A DNA stretch of 32,466 bases from Streptomyces jeddahensis (GTDB taxonomy: Bacteria > Actinomycetota > Actinomycetes > Streptomycetales > Streptomycetaceae), in the NCBI RefSeq assembly GCF_001642995.1, contig NZ_LOHS01000190.1, forward strand, positions 1-32,466, read 5' to 3'. The notes under the pieces are model-generated. The model was not told the DNA's origin. It did no database searches and saw only the letters and a program-made list of their open reading frames with translations. Position numbers and translations under genes: made by a program. Numbering within the stretch: the stretch's first letter is position 1; every line of letters begins with the position of its first letter. This document shows positions 25,724 to 32,466 of the stretch, in pieces.

Positions 25724-26538
25724 TTTCCTCCGACGCCCATGAGCCCCTGGACCAGGGTGCGGCGGGCGAACAGGTAGACGAGCAGGACGGGGAGCGTGGA
25801 CACGACCACAGCCGCCAGCAGTCCGGGGATGTTCATGCCGTACTGCGTCTGGAAGTTGTAGAGCCCCAGGGTGATGACCTTCGTCGACTCCGACTGGGTC
25901 AGCACCAGCGGGAACAGGAAGCCGTTCCATGCCTGGAGGGCGGAGAAGACCGAGATGGTCGAGATACCGCCCTTGGACAGCGGAAGCACCAGTTGGAAGA
26001 AGACCCTCCAGGTCGGCGCGCCGTCCATGGCCATGGCCTCGTACAGATCCGGCGTGATGTCACGCATCACCCCGGTGAGGATCAGCGCGCACATGGGCAG
26101 GGAGAAGGCCGCCGTCGGCAGGATGACGCCGATGAGGTTGTCGTACAGCCCGGCCTGGCTGATGACGTAGAACATCGGCACGATGACGGCCTGCGCGGGG
26201 ATCGCCAGTCCGAGCAGGAAGAGACGGAAGACCCCCGTGGTCATCCGGCCACGGCTCCTGACGATGGCGAACGCCAGCGGCGGCACCAGCAGCAGGACGA
26301 TGGCGACCACTGCCACGGTGACGATCAGCGTGTTGAGGAAGTACTGCCCGAAGCCGCTGGAGAACACGTTGGTGTAGTTGTCCAGCGTGAAGTTGTCGGG
26401 AAAGCCCAGCGGACCGTTCTCGGAGTAGTCATTGCGGCTCTGCAGCGTGGCAGCCAGCAATACGTACAGCGGCAGGGCCACCAGGAACAGCCAGAGCAGC
26501 GATCCGAAGCCGGCGAGGTAGTTGGGACGACGCTTCAT
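25720..26538 (-). CDS. bxlG: Sugar ABC transporter permease (BxlG-like)
   Basis: A 272-residue MalG-type inner-membrane permease with about six hydrophobic segments. The coupling loop has the EAA motif as YEAMAMDGAPTWRVFFQLVLPLSKGG. The C-terminal stretch FARRTLVQGLMGVGG is typical of this family. The ATG at 26538 shares one base with the stop of the other permease gene, and its own stop overlaps the GH3 start by 4 nt. With the partner permease it forms the channel for an oligosaccharide importer. The ATPase is not encoded here; such systems in Streptomyces use the shared MsiK (established), so this absence is expected. Confidence 0.9.
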   Translation of the reverse strand: MKRRPNYLAGFGSLLWLFLVALPLYVLLAATLQSRNDYSENGPLGFPDNFTLDNYTNVFSSGFGQYFLNTLIVTVAVVAIVLLLVPPLAFAIVRSRGRMTTGVFRLFLLGLAIPAQAVIVPMFYVISQAGLYDNLIGVILPTAAFSLPMCALILTGVMRDITPDLYEAMAMDGAPTWRVFFQLVLPLSKGGISTISVFSALQAWNGFLFPLVLTQSESTKVITLGLYNFQTQYGMNIPGLLAAVVVSTLPVLLVYLFARRTLVQGLMGVGGK

Positions 26539-27470
26539 CACACGCCCTCCATCGTGCTGCGCATCTTGTCGTAGCCCGAGAGGCGCACCATGACGAGCGA
26601 GATGATGGTCGCCACGATCACGAGGACGAGGGCGACGGCCGAGCCGACGCCGAAGTCGAAGCCCTTGAAGGCCTTTTGGTACATGTAGTAGGCGCTGATG
26701 GTGGTGTCGGTGCCGGGACCGCCCTGGGTGAGGATCAGGATGGTGTCGAAGGTCGTGAGGCCGCCGACCACCATGATGATCCCCGAGGTGATCATGGTGT
26801 TGCGCAGCTGCGGCAGGGTGATGTGGAAGAACTGCCGGAACCTGCCCGCACCGTCGATCTCCGCGGCCTGGTAGAGCACCTTCGGGATCGCCCGGGCCGC
26901 ACCCTGGTAGATCAGGGTGTGGAACGGCACGTACTGCCAGGCGCCCACGAAGACCAGCACTCCGATGGCGCTGCTCTGCTCGCCGAGCAGATTGCCGTCT
27001 CCGAACAGCCACTTGACTTGTGCGGGGACTCCGAAGTTCGGGTCGAGGAGCGCACGCCACAGGACGGACACGGCCGTCGCGGACAGCAGCAGCGGGATGA
27101 AGAAGATCGCCGACAGGACCGCACGGTTGCGCTGCTGGCCGGCTGCCCAGACTCCCAGAACGATGCTGAGCGGCGTCTGGACGACCACGCCGAGCACGGT
27201 GATCAGCACGCTCAGCCAGAGGCTCTTGACCAGGACGGGGTCGTCGAACAGCTTGGTCCAGTTGTCCATGCCGACGAACTGCGCCGAACCGAGACCGTTC
27301 CAGGTGGCGAACGACAGCAGGGCGACCAGGACGAGCGGGACGATGGCGAACAGGACGAAGAACACGGCGGCGGGGGCCGCCCAGGCAATGCCCGGGCGGC
27401 CCACCTTGGCGGCGGCCCGGCCCGCGGGCCGCCGCCTTTCCACGGTTTTCACGGTGGTGATGGTGGTCAT
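26538..27470 (-). CDS. bxlF: Sugar ABC transporter permease (BxlF-like)
   Basis: A 310-residue MalF-type permease with a polar, basic N-terminus (about 30 residues) and six predicted hydrophobic segments. The coupling motif is LYQAAEIDGAGRFRQFFHITLPQLRNT. ATG 27470 was chosen as the start, though a GTG at 27488 overlapping the binding-protein stop (GTGA) is an equally good alternative and would add six residues. No strong ribosome-binding site precedes either. It is the second gene of the binding-protein-permease-permease-GH3 operon. Confidence 0.88.
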   Translation of the reverse strand: MTTITTVKTVERRRPAGRAAAKVGRPGIAWAAPAAVFFVLFAIVPLVLVALLSFATWNGLGSAQFVGMDNWTKLFDDPVLVKSLWLSVLITVLGVVVQTPLSIVLGVWAAGQQRNRAVLSAIFFIPLLLSATAVSVLWRALLDPNFGVPAQVKWLFGDGNLLGEQSSAIGVLVFVGAWQYVPFHTLIYQGAARAIPKVLYQAAEIDGAGRFRQFFHITLPQLRNTMITSGIIMVVGGLTTFDTILILTQGGPGTDTTISAYYMYQKAFKGFDFGVGSAVALVLVIVATIISLVMVRLSGYDKMRSTMEGV

Positions 27471-27484
27471 TTCAGTAGTCCGGC

Positions 27485-28795
27485 TCACGACGTCGGCAGG
27501 GCCTGCATGGCCTTGATGAAGCCGTCCGCGTCGATCTGCCCGTTGAAGAACTGCTGGATGGCGGTGTGCATCGCGTCGGCCGCGGACTGCGGGTACGCCT
27601 GGTCCCACGACAGCTGGAACGACGGGGCCTTCTTGACCAGGTCGTACTGGAACTTCGCGTACTCCGGGCTGGCGGAGGTGTCCAGGAACTTCTCGGTGTT
27701 GTTGGTCGTGGGCAGGTTGCCGATGCCCAGCTGCGCCTTCACGAACTTGTCCGAGTACATCAGCTTCAGGAACTCGGCGGCGGCCTCAGGGTGCTTGGTC
27801 TTCTTCAGCACCGAGTAGAAGTTGTTGGTGTTGCCGACGACGTTCGCCGGGTCGCCCTTGCCGCCCTCGATGGTGGGGAAGGTGGTGTACCCGAGGCCGT
27901 CCTTGGCGAACTCCGGGTTGTCCGTCTGGTGCTGGGAGTACGTCCAGGAGCCCATCAGCTCGAACGCGGCCTTGCCCTTGGCCAGCAGCGTCACGGAGCC
28001 CTGGTCGGTGTACTTGACCGAGTCGAAGTTCTTGCCGAACGCGCCGGCGTCGACCAGCTCCTTGAGCATCGACAGCGCCTTCTTGCTGTCGGCGCTGGCC
28101 CAGGCTTCCTTGTCGCCGTTGAGCGCCTTCTCGAACAGCTCGGGCCCCGCGACGCGGTCGTAGACGTACTCGAACCACATCAGAGTCGGCCACTTGTCAC
28201 CACCGCCGAGGGCGATGGGGGTCTCGATGCCCTTGTCCTTCAGGGTCTTGACCACGTCCAGCAGCTCGTCCCAGGTCTTGGGCGGCTCGACGCCCGCGTC
28301 CTTGAGCACGTTCCCGTTGTTGAACAGGAGGACCGGCTGGGTGCCGCGCATGGGCACGCCGTAGGACTTGCCGTCGACCACGGCGGCGTTGAACACGGAC
28401 GGCAGGAAGTTGTCCTTCAGGCCCGGGTCCTTGGCGATGAAGTCGTCGAGCGGCAGAAGGAGGCCCGCGTCGACGAACGGCTTGATGCTGCCGCCGCCCC
28501 AGTTGAAGAAGACGTCCGGGGCCTGGTCCGTGTTGATGATCGTCTGCAGCTTCTGCTGGTAGTTCGCACCGGGGATGGTGTCGAGAACCGCCTTGACCTT
28601 CGAGGTCTTGTTGAACTCTGCAATGATCTGCTTCTCCACCTTGTTGGCGGAGTCCCCGTAGACCAGGACGTGGATCTTGCCGTCGTCCCCGCCGCCGGAC
28701 GAGTCACCCGAGCCGCCGCATGCGGACAGCGTCAGCCCCAGGGCGAGTGCTGTACTGATGGCGGCAGCGCGTGGGAGCCATGCCCGCTTCTTCAT
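27485..28795 (-). CDS. bxlE: Sugar-binding lipoprotein of ABC importer (BxlE-like)
   Basis: A 436-residue type-1 extracellular solute-binding lipoprotein. The signal peptide begins MKKRAWLPRAAAISTALALG and ends in lipobox LSAC with Cys26, followed by a Gly/Ser/Asp-rich tether. The mature protein has family features such as IIAEFNKTSKVKAVLDTIPG, QTIINTDQAPDVFFNWGGG and AAEFLKLMYSDKFVKAQLG. It would bind xylobiose or xylo-oligosaccharides for the two permeases encoded downstream; the ligand is inferred from the GH3 and xylanase neighbours and from similarity of the operon to bxlEFG. The ATG at 28795 has GGAGGGG 5 nt upstream. The frame upstream of this is open but runs through the promoter. Confidence 0.9.
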   Translation of the reverse strand: MKKRAWLPRAAAISTALALGLTLSACGGSGDSSGGGDDGKIHVLVYGDSANKVEKQIIAEFNKTSKVKAVLDTIPGANYQQKLQTIINTDQAPDVFFNWGGGSIKPFVDAGLLLPLDDFIAKDPGLKDNFLPSVFNAAVVDGKSYGVPMRGTQPVLLFNNGNVLKDAGVEPPKTWDELLDVVKTLKDKGIETPIALGGGDKWPTLMWFEYVYDRVAGPELFEKALNGDKEAWASADSKKALSMLKELVDAGAFGKNFDSVKYTDQGSVTLLAKGKAAFELMGSWTYSQHQTDNPEFAKDGLGYTTFPTIEGGKGDPANVVGNTNNFYSVLKKTKHPEAAAEFLKLMYSDKFVKAQLGIGNLPTTNNTEKFLDTSASPEYAKFQYDLVKKAPSFQLSWDQAYPQSAADAMHTAIQQFFNGQIDADGFIKAMQALPTS

Positions 28796-28850
28796 CGAAG
28801 CCCCTCCGAAAATTATCGTGCTCAACACCGAAATGGTTGCGCGCGGTGTG

Positions 28851-28881
28851 ACGCTAGGCCGCGGTTGACAAGGGGTCAACC
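28851..28881 (-). promoter_or_regulatory. Candidate bxlE promoter with overlapping inverted repeat
   Basis: On the minus strand TTGACC (28879-28874), a 17-bp spacer and TAGCGT (28856-28851) form a plausible promoter for the bxl operon. The perfect inverted repeat GGTTGAC-AAGGG-GTCAACC (28863-28881) covers the -35, so a bound repressor would block RNA polymerase. The divergent LacI gene (28921) is the obvious candidate regulator. Confidence 0.55.
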
Positions 28882-28920
28882 CTTCCTCCTCGGGTTACCA
28901 AAGCGTTACGGGGCTGTCGT

Positions 28921-29952
28921 ATGCTGCCGCTCATGCGCGATGACGACGAGACGGGGCGCGTCACCCTCGCCCAGGTTGCCGAAAAGGCGGGCGTCTCCAT
29001 TTCGACAGTTTCGAAGGTCCTCAACGGCCGCCAGGACGTCTCGCCGCCGACGCGGGTCAAAGTCGAGCGGCTCCTTGAGACCCATGGCTACCGGCGGACC
29101 CCGAAGTCCGCGGGTGAAGCGCCGCTCATCGAGATCGTCTTCCATGAGCTGGAGAGCACCTGGGCCATGGAGCTGATCCGGGGCGTGGAGAACGTCGCCG
29201 TGGCGAACGACGCGAGCGTGGTGCTGACCGAGAGCGGCACCCGGCACGCGCCGAACCCCGACTGGATCGAGAAGGTGCTGCGGCGCCGCCCGCTCGGCGT
29301 GATCCTCGTTTTCTCGTCCCTGCCGCTGGAGTTCAAACAGCAACTGCGTTCCCGGGCCATACCGTTCGTCATCATCGACCCGGCCGGCGACCCGGAAACG
29401 GACGTGCCATCGGTGGGCTCGGCCAACTGGTCCGGTGGACTCGCCGCGACGCGTCATCTCATCGAGAACGGGCACCGGCGCATCGGGATCATCACCGGTC
29501 CCGAGGACATGATGTGCTCGCTCGCCCGGCTCGACGGCTTCCGCTCCGCCATGAGCATGGCCGGACTGGAGATCGACACGGACCTCGTCCGCTTCGGCGA
29601 CTTCCATGTCGAGGGCGGCTACTCCCGGGCGATGGAACTGCTGCAGCGCCCGGACCGGCCCACCGCGATCTTCGCGGGCAGCGACCTGCAGGCCCTCGGC
29701 GTACTGGAAGCGGCGCGCGTCAACGGACTGCGCATTCCGCACGATCTGTCGGTCGTCGGATACGACGACGTCCCCCTCGCCCAGTGGACCAGCCCGGCGC
29801 TGACCACTGTGCACCAGCCGCTGAAGAAGATGGCCGAGGAGGCGGCGCAGATGCTGCTGCGGCTCAGGGCGGGCGAACCGACCATCACGCGCCTGGAGCT
29901 GGCCACCAGCCTGGTCGTCAGGAAGAGCACGGCACCTCCGCCGCGCTCCTGA
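28921..29952 (+). CDS. bxlR: LacI-family repressor of the bxl operon (BxlR-like)
   Basis: A 343-residue LacI regulator. The helix-turn-helix VTLAQVAEKAGVSISTVSKVLNG is followed by hinge and sensor domain (EIVFHELESTWAMELIRGVEN, VIIDPAG, GSANWSGGLAATRHLIENGHRRIG, VVGYDDVPLA). It is encoded divergently from bxlE, as in the Streptomyces bxlEFG-bxlR arrangement I recall, so control of the transporter operon is likely, relieved by a xylo-oligosaccharide. The ATG at 28921 lacks a clear Shine-Dalgarno; ATG 28933 is an alternative, and a leaderless transcript is possible. The sensor domain is strikingly like that of the other LacI protein at 22065. Confidence 0.88.
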   Translation: MLPLMRDDDETGRVTLAQVAEKAGVSISTVSKVLNGRQDVSPPTRVKVERLLETHGYRRTPKSAGEAPLIEIVFHELESTWAMELIRGVENVAVANDASVVLTESGTRHAPNPDWIEKVLRRRPLGVILVFSSLPLEFKQQLRSRAIPFVIIDPAGDPETDVPSVGSANWSGGLAATRHLIENGHRRIGIITGPEDMMCSLARLDGFRSAMSMAGLEIDTDLVRFGDFHVEGGYSRAMELLQRPDRPTAIFAGSDLQALGVLEAARVNGLRIPHDLSVVGYDDVPLAQWTSPALTTVHQPLKKMAEEAAQMLLRLRAGEPTITRLELATSLVVRKSTAPPPRS

Positions 29953-29982
29953 GTCCGCGCACCGGCGCTGGGCAACCACGAA

Positions 29983-30019
29983 GAGCGGCGCGGTGATCAG
30001 CGATCATCGCGCCGCGCTC
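29983..30019. terminator. Hairpin between convergent LacI and xylanase 2 genes
   Basis: GAGCGGCGCGGTGATC pairs with GATCATCGCGCCGCGCTC across a 3-nt loop, with one bulge and one mismatch. It sits between stops at 29952 and 30046 and can serve both strands. Confidence 0.75.
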
Positions 30020-30045
30020 ATCGGCTGTTCATCTGCTGGCGTGCG

Positions 30046-31428
30046 TCAGGACGCGGTGCACGCCCCGACGATCGGTGCCGACGTGTTCCCGTTCGTCGTG
30101 ACGGTGAACCCGAAGCTCGTCGAGGCTCCGGCCGCGAGGCTGCCGTTGCCGTTCGGCTTCATCGTCATCACGTTGCCGCTGCTGTCCCAGGTCGGCGTGC
30201 CGCTCCAGGTGGCGGAGATCTTCTGCGGCGAGGCCACGGTGACGGTCGCGGTCCAGCTGGTGATCGCGGAGCTGCCCGCGGTGATCGTCACCTTGCCGTT
30301 GAAGCGGTCGCCCCACTCCTCGGCCTTGCTGTAGGTCGCGGTGCAGGTGGCGCCGCTGCCACCGCCGGAGCCGGAGCCGGAGCCGCCGAGCGCGGTGAGC
30401 ACGGCGGTGTAGGCCGGCTTCTTGTTGTAGTTGCCGTCGAAGAGCAGCGGGGTGCCGCTGCTGCGCCACGAGTACTTGTCCGTGATGCCCCACACGGTGA
30501 TGCCGGTGCACCGGGAGACGGCCAGACATGCCTTCACCACGTTGCTGTAGCTGTTCGCCTGGGAGGTCCCGGAGCCCTCGATGTCCAGCTCGGTGATCTG
30601 GACATCGACGCCGAGGTCGGCGAAGCGCTGCAGGTTGGCCTGGAAGTCGGACGGTACGGGGGAAGCGCTGTTGAAATGCGACTGGAAGCCGACGCAGTCG
30701 ATCGGCACGCCGCGCGCCTTGAAGTCCTTGACCATGCTGTAGACGGCGTTGCTCTTCGCGTTGACGCCGTCCGTGTTGTAGTCGTTGTAGCAGAGCTTGG
30801 CGTTGGGGTCGGCGGCGCGGGCGGTGCGGAACGCCTCCTCGATGAAGCCGTTGCCCAGCTTGTCCTGGAACGGCGAGCTGCGCCGGGCTCCGCTGCTGCC
30901 GTCCTGGAACGCCTCGTTGACCACGTCCCAGGAGTGGATCTTGCCCTTGTAGTGCGTCATCACCTGGGTGATGTGGTTGTTCATCGCCGAACGCAGGTCG
31001 GTGGCGCTCAGACCGCTCACCCAGCTCGGCAGCTGGGAGTGCCACACCAGGGTGTGGCCGCGGACCTTCATTCCTCTGCTCTGGGCATGGCTGACGATCC
31101 GGTCGGCGGAGGTGTAGTTGAACGAGTTCCGCGTGGGCTCCAGGGCATCCCACTTCATCTCGTTCTCCGGCGTCACGGAGTTGAACTCGGTGTTCAGCGT
31201 GGAGACGTACTGCGATTCGCCCAGGTGATTCGCGGCGACAGCAGTGCCGAAGTACCGGCCCTTCTCGGCCGCCGCGGCGCCGAGTGTGCTCGCGGCGCTT
31301 GCAGTGCCCGACAGGGCCACGATGCCGGCCGAGGCAAGGAGGCCCGCCACGCCCAGGGCCACCGCCTTTCGGGCACGCGACCGCAGTGGCGGGCCCGAAG
31401 GCACGCGAGGGCAACTTGTAATGGTCAT
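30046..31428 (-). CDS. Secreted GH10 endo-beta-1,4-xylanase 2 with C-terminal CBM2
   Basis: A 460-residue secreted xylanase. The n-region contains LRSRARKAVALG, the hydrophobic core follows, and cleavage is likely near ASA at about 45. The GH10 barrel covers about 48-347, with acid/base Glu172 (SWDVVNEAFQDG) and nucleophile Glu280 (VQITELDIEG). A Gly/Ser linker (349-359) leads to a CBM2 module (TATYSKAEEWGDRFNGKVTI onward). It is clearly a paralogue of the enzyme at 20588 but differs in linker and CBM sequence. The ATG at 31428 has AGAGG 5 nt upstream. It probably degrades insoluble xylan together with the first xylanase. Confidence 0.95.
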   Translation of the reverse strand: MTITSCPRVPSGPPLRSRARKAVALGVAGLLASAGIVALSGTASAASTLGAAAAEKGRYFGTAVAANHLGESQYVSTLNTEFNSVTPENEMKWDALEPTRNSFNYTSADRIVSHAQSRGMKVRGHTLVWHSQLPSWVSGLSATDLRSAMNNHITQVMTHYKGKIHSWDVVNEAFQDGSSGARRSSPFQDKLGNGFIEEAFRTARAADPNAKLCYNDYNTDGVNAKSNAVYSMVKDFKARGVPIDCVGFQSHFNSASPVPSDFQANLQRFADLGVDVQITELDIEGSGTSQANSYSNVVKACLAVSRCTGITVWGITDKYSWRSSGTPLLFDGNYNKKPAYTAVLTALGGSGSGSGGGSGATCTATYSKAEEWGDRFNGKVTITAGSSAITSWTATVTVASPQKISATWSGTPTWDSSGNVMTMKPNGNGSLAAGASTSFGFTVTTNGNTSAPIVGACTAS

Positions 31429-31473
31429 GTCAACCTCTTCTTATTCGAGTGAGAGGTGGAACGAACGGTGGCG

Positions 31474-31519
31474 AGTGTGGCAGCCACTCCCCGCAACGTC
31501 AACGGCAAGTTTCAGAAAG
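31474..31519 (-). promoter_or_regulatory. Candidate promoter and GAAACTT element of xylanase 2
   Basis: On the minus strand TTGACG (31502-31497), a 17-bp spacer and CACACT (31479-31474) form a possible promoter. The element CTTTCTGAAACTTGCC (31519-31504) lies immediately upstream of the -35 and resembles the one in front of xylanase 1. Confidence 0.5.
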
Positions 31520-31638
31520 ATTTCGACGCCGGAAACACATCCGGCTGTGCCAGCACCTATGGCCCTGACCAGGACAAACACGACCAGTCAGGCAAGGGAA
31601 GGGGCCTGGAGAGTCGAGGTTGCGGGCTCTTCCAGCGG

Positions 31639-31689
31639 AGAGTTACGGCAAATCCGCGAAACATTTGACGCAGAGTTACCGAAACATCT
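31639..31689. repeat. Two short direct repeats in the gap upstream of xylanase 2
   Basis: AGAGTTAC occurs at 31639-31646 and 31672-31679; CGAAACAT occurs at 31657-31664 and 31680-31687. They interleave within about 50 bp. They could be regulator half-sites; no gene overlaps them. The rest of 31429-31965 shows no supported coding sequence. Confidence 0.45.
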
Positions 31690-31797
31690 CTTCAGGTACG
31701 ACGTCGGGTCGACTCATGCGCCACGTCGGTGGACTGCTTCGTGCGCAAGAGGACGACTTCACCCTCATCTGCCCCACTCTGAGGCGCGCACCCGCAT

Positions 31798-31811
31798 TCG
31801 AAACGTTTCGA
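31798..31811. promoter_or_regulatory. Perfect 14-bp palindrome with LacI-type character
   Basis: TCGAAACGTTTCGA is a perfect palindrome with a central CG, the usual form of LacI-family operators, and is related to CGAAA-TTTCG operators of xylan regulators. It is about 370 bp from the xylanase 2 start and 150 bp from the CsoR-like gene, so its target is unclear. Confidence 0.5.
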
Positions 31812-31933
31812 GATCCATGCCGATCCAGGCATACACATAGGGACATTCGGCGACCGGCTCGCGTGTCAGGTGTCCAGACGCAGGTCGCCCAGGCGCCGGC
31901 GCAGGAATTCGCCGGCACTCAGGACGGGCTACG

Positions 31934-31949
31934 ATACCCCTGAGGGTAT
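31934..31949. promoter_or_regulatory. CsoR/CstR-type operator, probably autoregulatory
   Basis: ATACCC-CTGA-GGGTAT is a perfect 6-bp inverted repeat with a 4-bp centre, the known form for CsoR/CstR-family repressors. It ends 16 bp before the GTG start of the repressor gene and overlaps a possible -10 TACGAT (31930-31935). Confidence 0.75.
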
Positions 31950-31965
31950 AAGCGAGGGAGCCGTT

Positions 31966-32253
31966 GTGGAGTTGCAGTTCGAGGGCGGGGAGCTGAAGGC
32001 CGTACTGAACCGGCTGCGTCGGGCTCAGGGCCAGATCTCCGGGGTCATCCGGATGATCGAGGAGGGACGCGACTGCGAGGACGTCATCACGCAGCTCGCC
32101 GCAGCCTCGCGCGCCCTCGACCGGGCCGGCTTCGCGATCATCGCCACGGGCCTGCAGCAGTGCCTGACCGACGTCGAGAAGGGCGCGAGGAACGGCGAGA
32201 GCACCGAGGAGATGCGTGCCCGGCTGGAGAAGCTGTTCCTGTCGCTTGCCTGA
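31966..32253 (+). CDS. CsoR/CstR-family metal- or sulfur-sensing repressor
   Basis: A 95-residue all-helical DUF156 repressor. Aligned without gaps to the Mycobacterium tuberculosis CsoR segment (Cys36, His61, Cys65), this protein has Cys37 (RDCEDVITQLAAASRALDRA) and Cys66 (TGLQQC) but Gly62 where the copper-ligand His should be. Two cysteines without the His is the pattern of CstR persulfide sensors rather than Cu(I) CsoR, although a non-copper metal sensor is possible. The start is GTG 31966, with GAGGGAG 5 nt upstream; the frame is open to about 31870 but that part crosses the operator. No sulfurtransferase, exporter or copper pump lies in the window, so its targets other than itself are unknown. 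Confidence 0.85.
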   Translation: MELQFEGGELKAVLNRLRRAQGQISGVIRMIEEGRDCEDVITQLAAASRALDRAGFAIIATGLQQCLTDVEKGARNGESTEEMRARLEKLFLSLA

Positions 32254-32268
32254 AAGACGCCGGGTCGC

Positions 32269-32315
32269 CGGGATCCTGCCTCGCGTCCCGAGGCGGGACG
32301 CGAGGCAGGATCCCG
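32269..32315. terminator. Perfect 22-bp hairpin terminator
   Basis: Arms 32269-32290 and 32294-32315 are perfectly complementary with loop AGG, 15 nt after the CsoR-like stop and before the convergent Gly/His gene. A second, weaker hairpin (CCCCGG...CCGGG) near 32375-32398 may end the other transcript. Confidence 0.85.
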
Positions 32316-32412
32316 TGACTGTGCTGCGTGCACAGGTGACTCCGTTGCGTGTCGGTTGAGGTACGGACAACGGGCCCCGGCTCAGGAGAGACCGGGACCC
32401 GTCGCGGTGCCG

Positions 32413-32466
32413 TTAGTGACCGCCGCCACCACCGTGACCGCCGCCGCCACCGTGACCGCCGCCACC
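32413..32466 (-). CDS. Gly/His-rich protein, C-terminal end (partial)
   Basis: The minus strand at the window edge reads an in-frame run of Gly with His at every fifth or sixth position and ends in His then TAA (32415-32413). Only 17 residues are visible, of the form G4-H-G5-H-G5-H. Such His/Gly tails can bind metals, but neither the family nor the start is visible. It is convergent to the CsoR/CstR-like gene. Confidence 0.6.
   Translation of the reverse strand, partial: GGGGHGGGGGHGGGGGH

Noticed and set aside
23378..25777. 799-codon plus-strand open frame opposite the GH3 gene
   Set aside because: Composition artefact of GC bias; the opposite strand encodes a full GH3 protein with catalytic residues.
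27488..28795. Missing ATPase gene in the bxl importer as evidence of gene loss
   Set aside because: Streptomyces oligosaccharide importers of this type commonly share the MsiK ATPase encoded elsewhere.
31429..31965. Short open frames in the gap between xylanase 2 and the CsoR-like gene
   Set aside because: None has a ribosome-binding site or conserved features; the region is lower in coding bias and rich in regulatory-looking repeats.
32416..32466. GC-rich tandem repeat at the right edge as a CRISPR or VNTR
   Set aside because: Period is about 15-18 bp and reads as an in-frame Gly/His coding tail with a stop codon; there are no spacers.

Overview
The window is high-GC actinobacterial DNA and looks like a Streptomyces chromosome. 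The evidence is strong third-position G/C bias, GTG and TTG starts, Tat/Sec-type secreted glycosidases with CBM2 modules, and a complete whiE-type spore-pigment polyketide cluster. No tRNA, rRNA, CRISPR array, transposase or phage gene was seen.

Region 1 (93-10163) is a myo-inositol catabolic locus built around a divergent promoter at about 4.82-5.12 kb. Leftward run iolC (kinase), a Cgl0158-family aldolase, iolB (isomerase) and iolD (ThDP-dependent hydrolase). Rightward run a lipoprotein sugar-binding protein, a permease, a single-domain ATPase, an IolE/IolH-like TIM-barrel protein and an IolG-like dehydrogenase. Together they cover uptake, oxidation, dehydration, ring opening, isomerisation, phosphorylation and aldol cleavage. 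The final dehydrogenase (iolA) and a regulator (iolR) are not in the window. The divergent promoter holds a paired inverted-repeat operator whose arms each sit beside a -35 box.

Region 2 (10164-10867) has no convincing gene. It carries one copy of a dispersed palindromic repeat; a second, longer copy lies at 23.2 kb.

Region 3 (10868-20466) is the aromatic polyketide region. The leftward operon reads SchA/CurD-like protein, cupin, KS-alpha, KS-beta/CLF, ACP, aromatase/cyclase and TcmI-like cyclase, with ATGA or near-zero junctions. A divergent FAD hydroxylase lies upstream. This is the gene order known for whiE spore pigment. A secreted beta-helix protein and an O-methyltransferase converge on the 3' end of the operon and may be a local addition.

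Region 4 (20588-31428) is a xylan-utilisation island. Two secreted GH10-CBM2 xylanases flank a bxlEFGA-like operon (binding protein, two permeases, cytoplasmic GH3 glycosidase) and two LacI regulators of related sequence. The likely flow is extracellular xylan cleavage, xylo-oligosaccharide import, and intracellular beta-xylosidase hydrolysis under LacI control.

Region 5 (31429-32466) has a long regulatory gap with several palindromes and repeats. It is followed by a CsoR/CstR-family repressor with its own operator and the 3' end of a Gly/His-rich protein gene running off the right edge.
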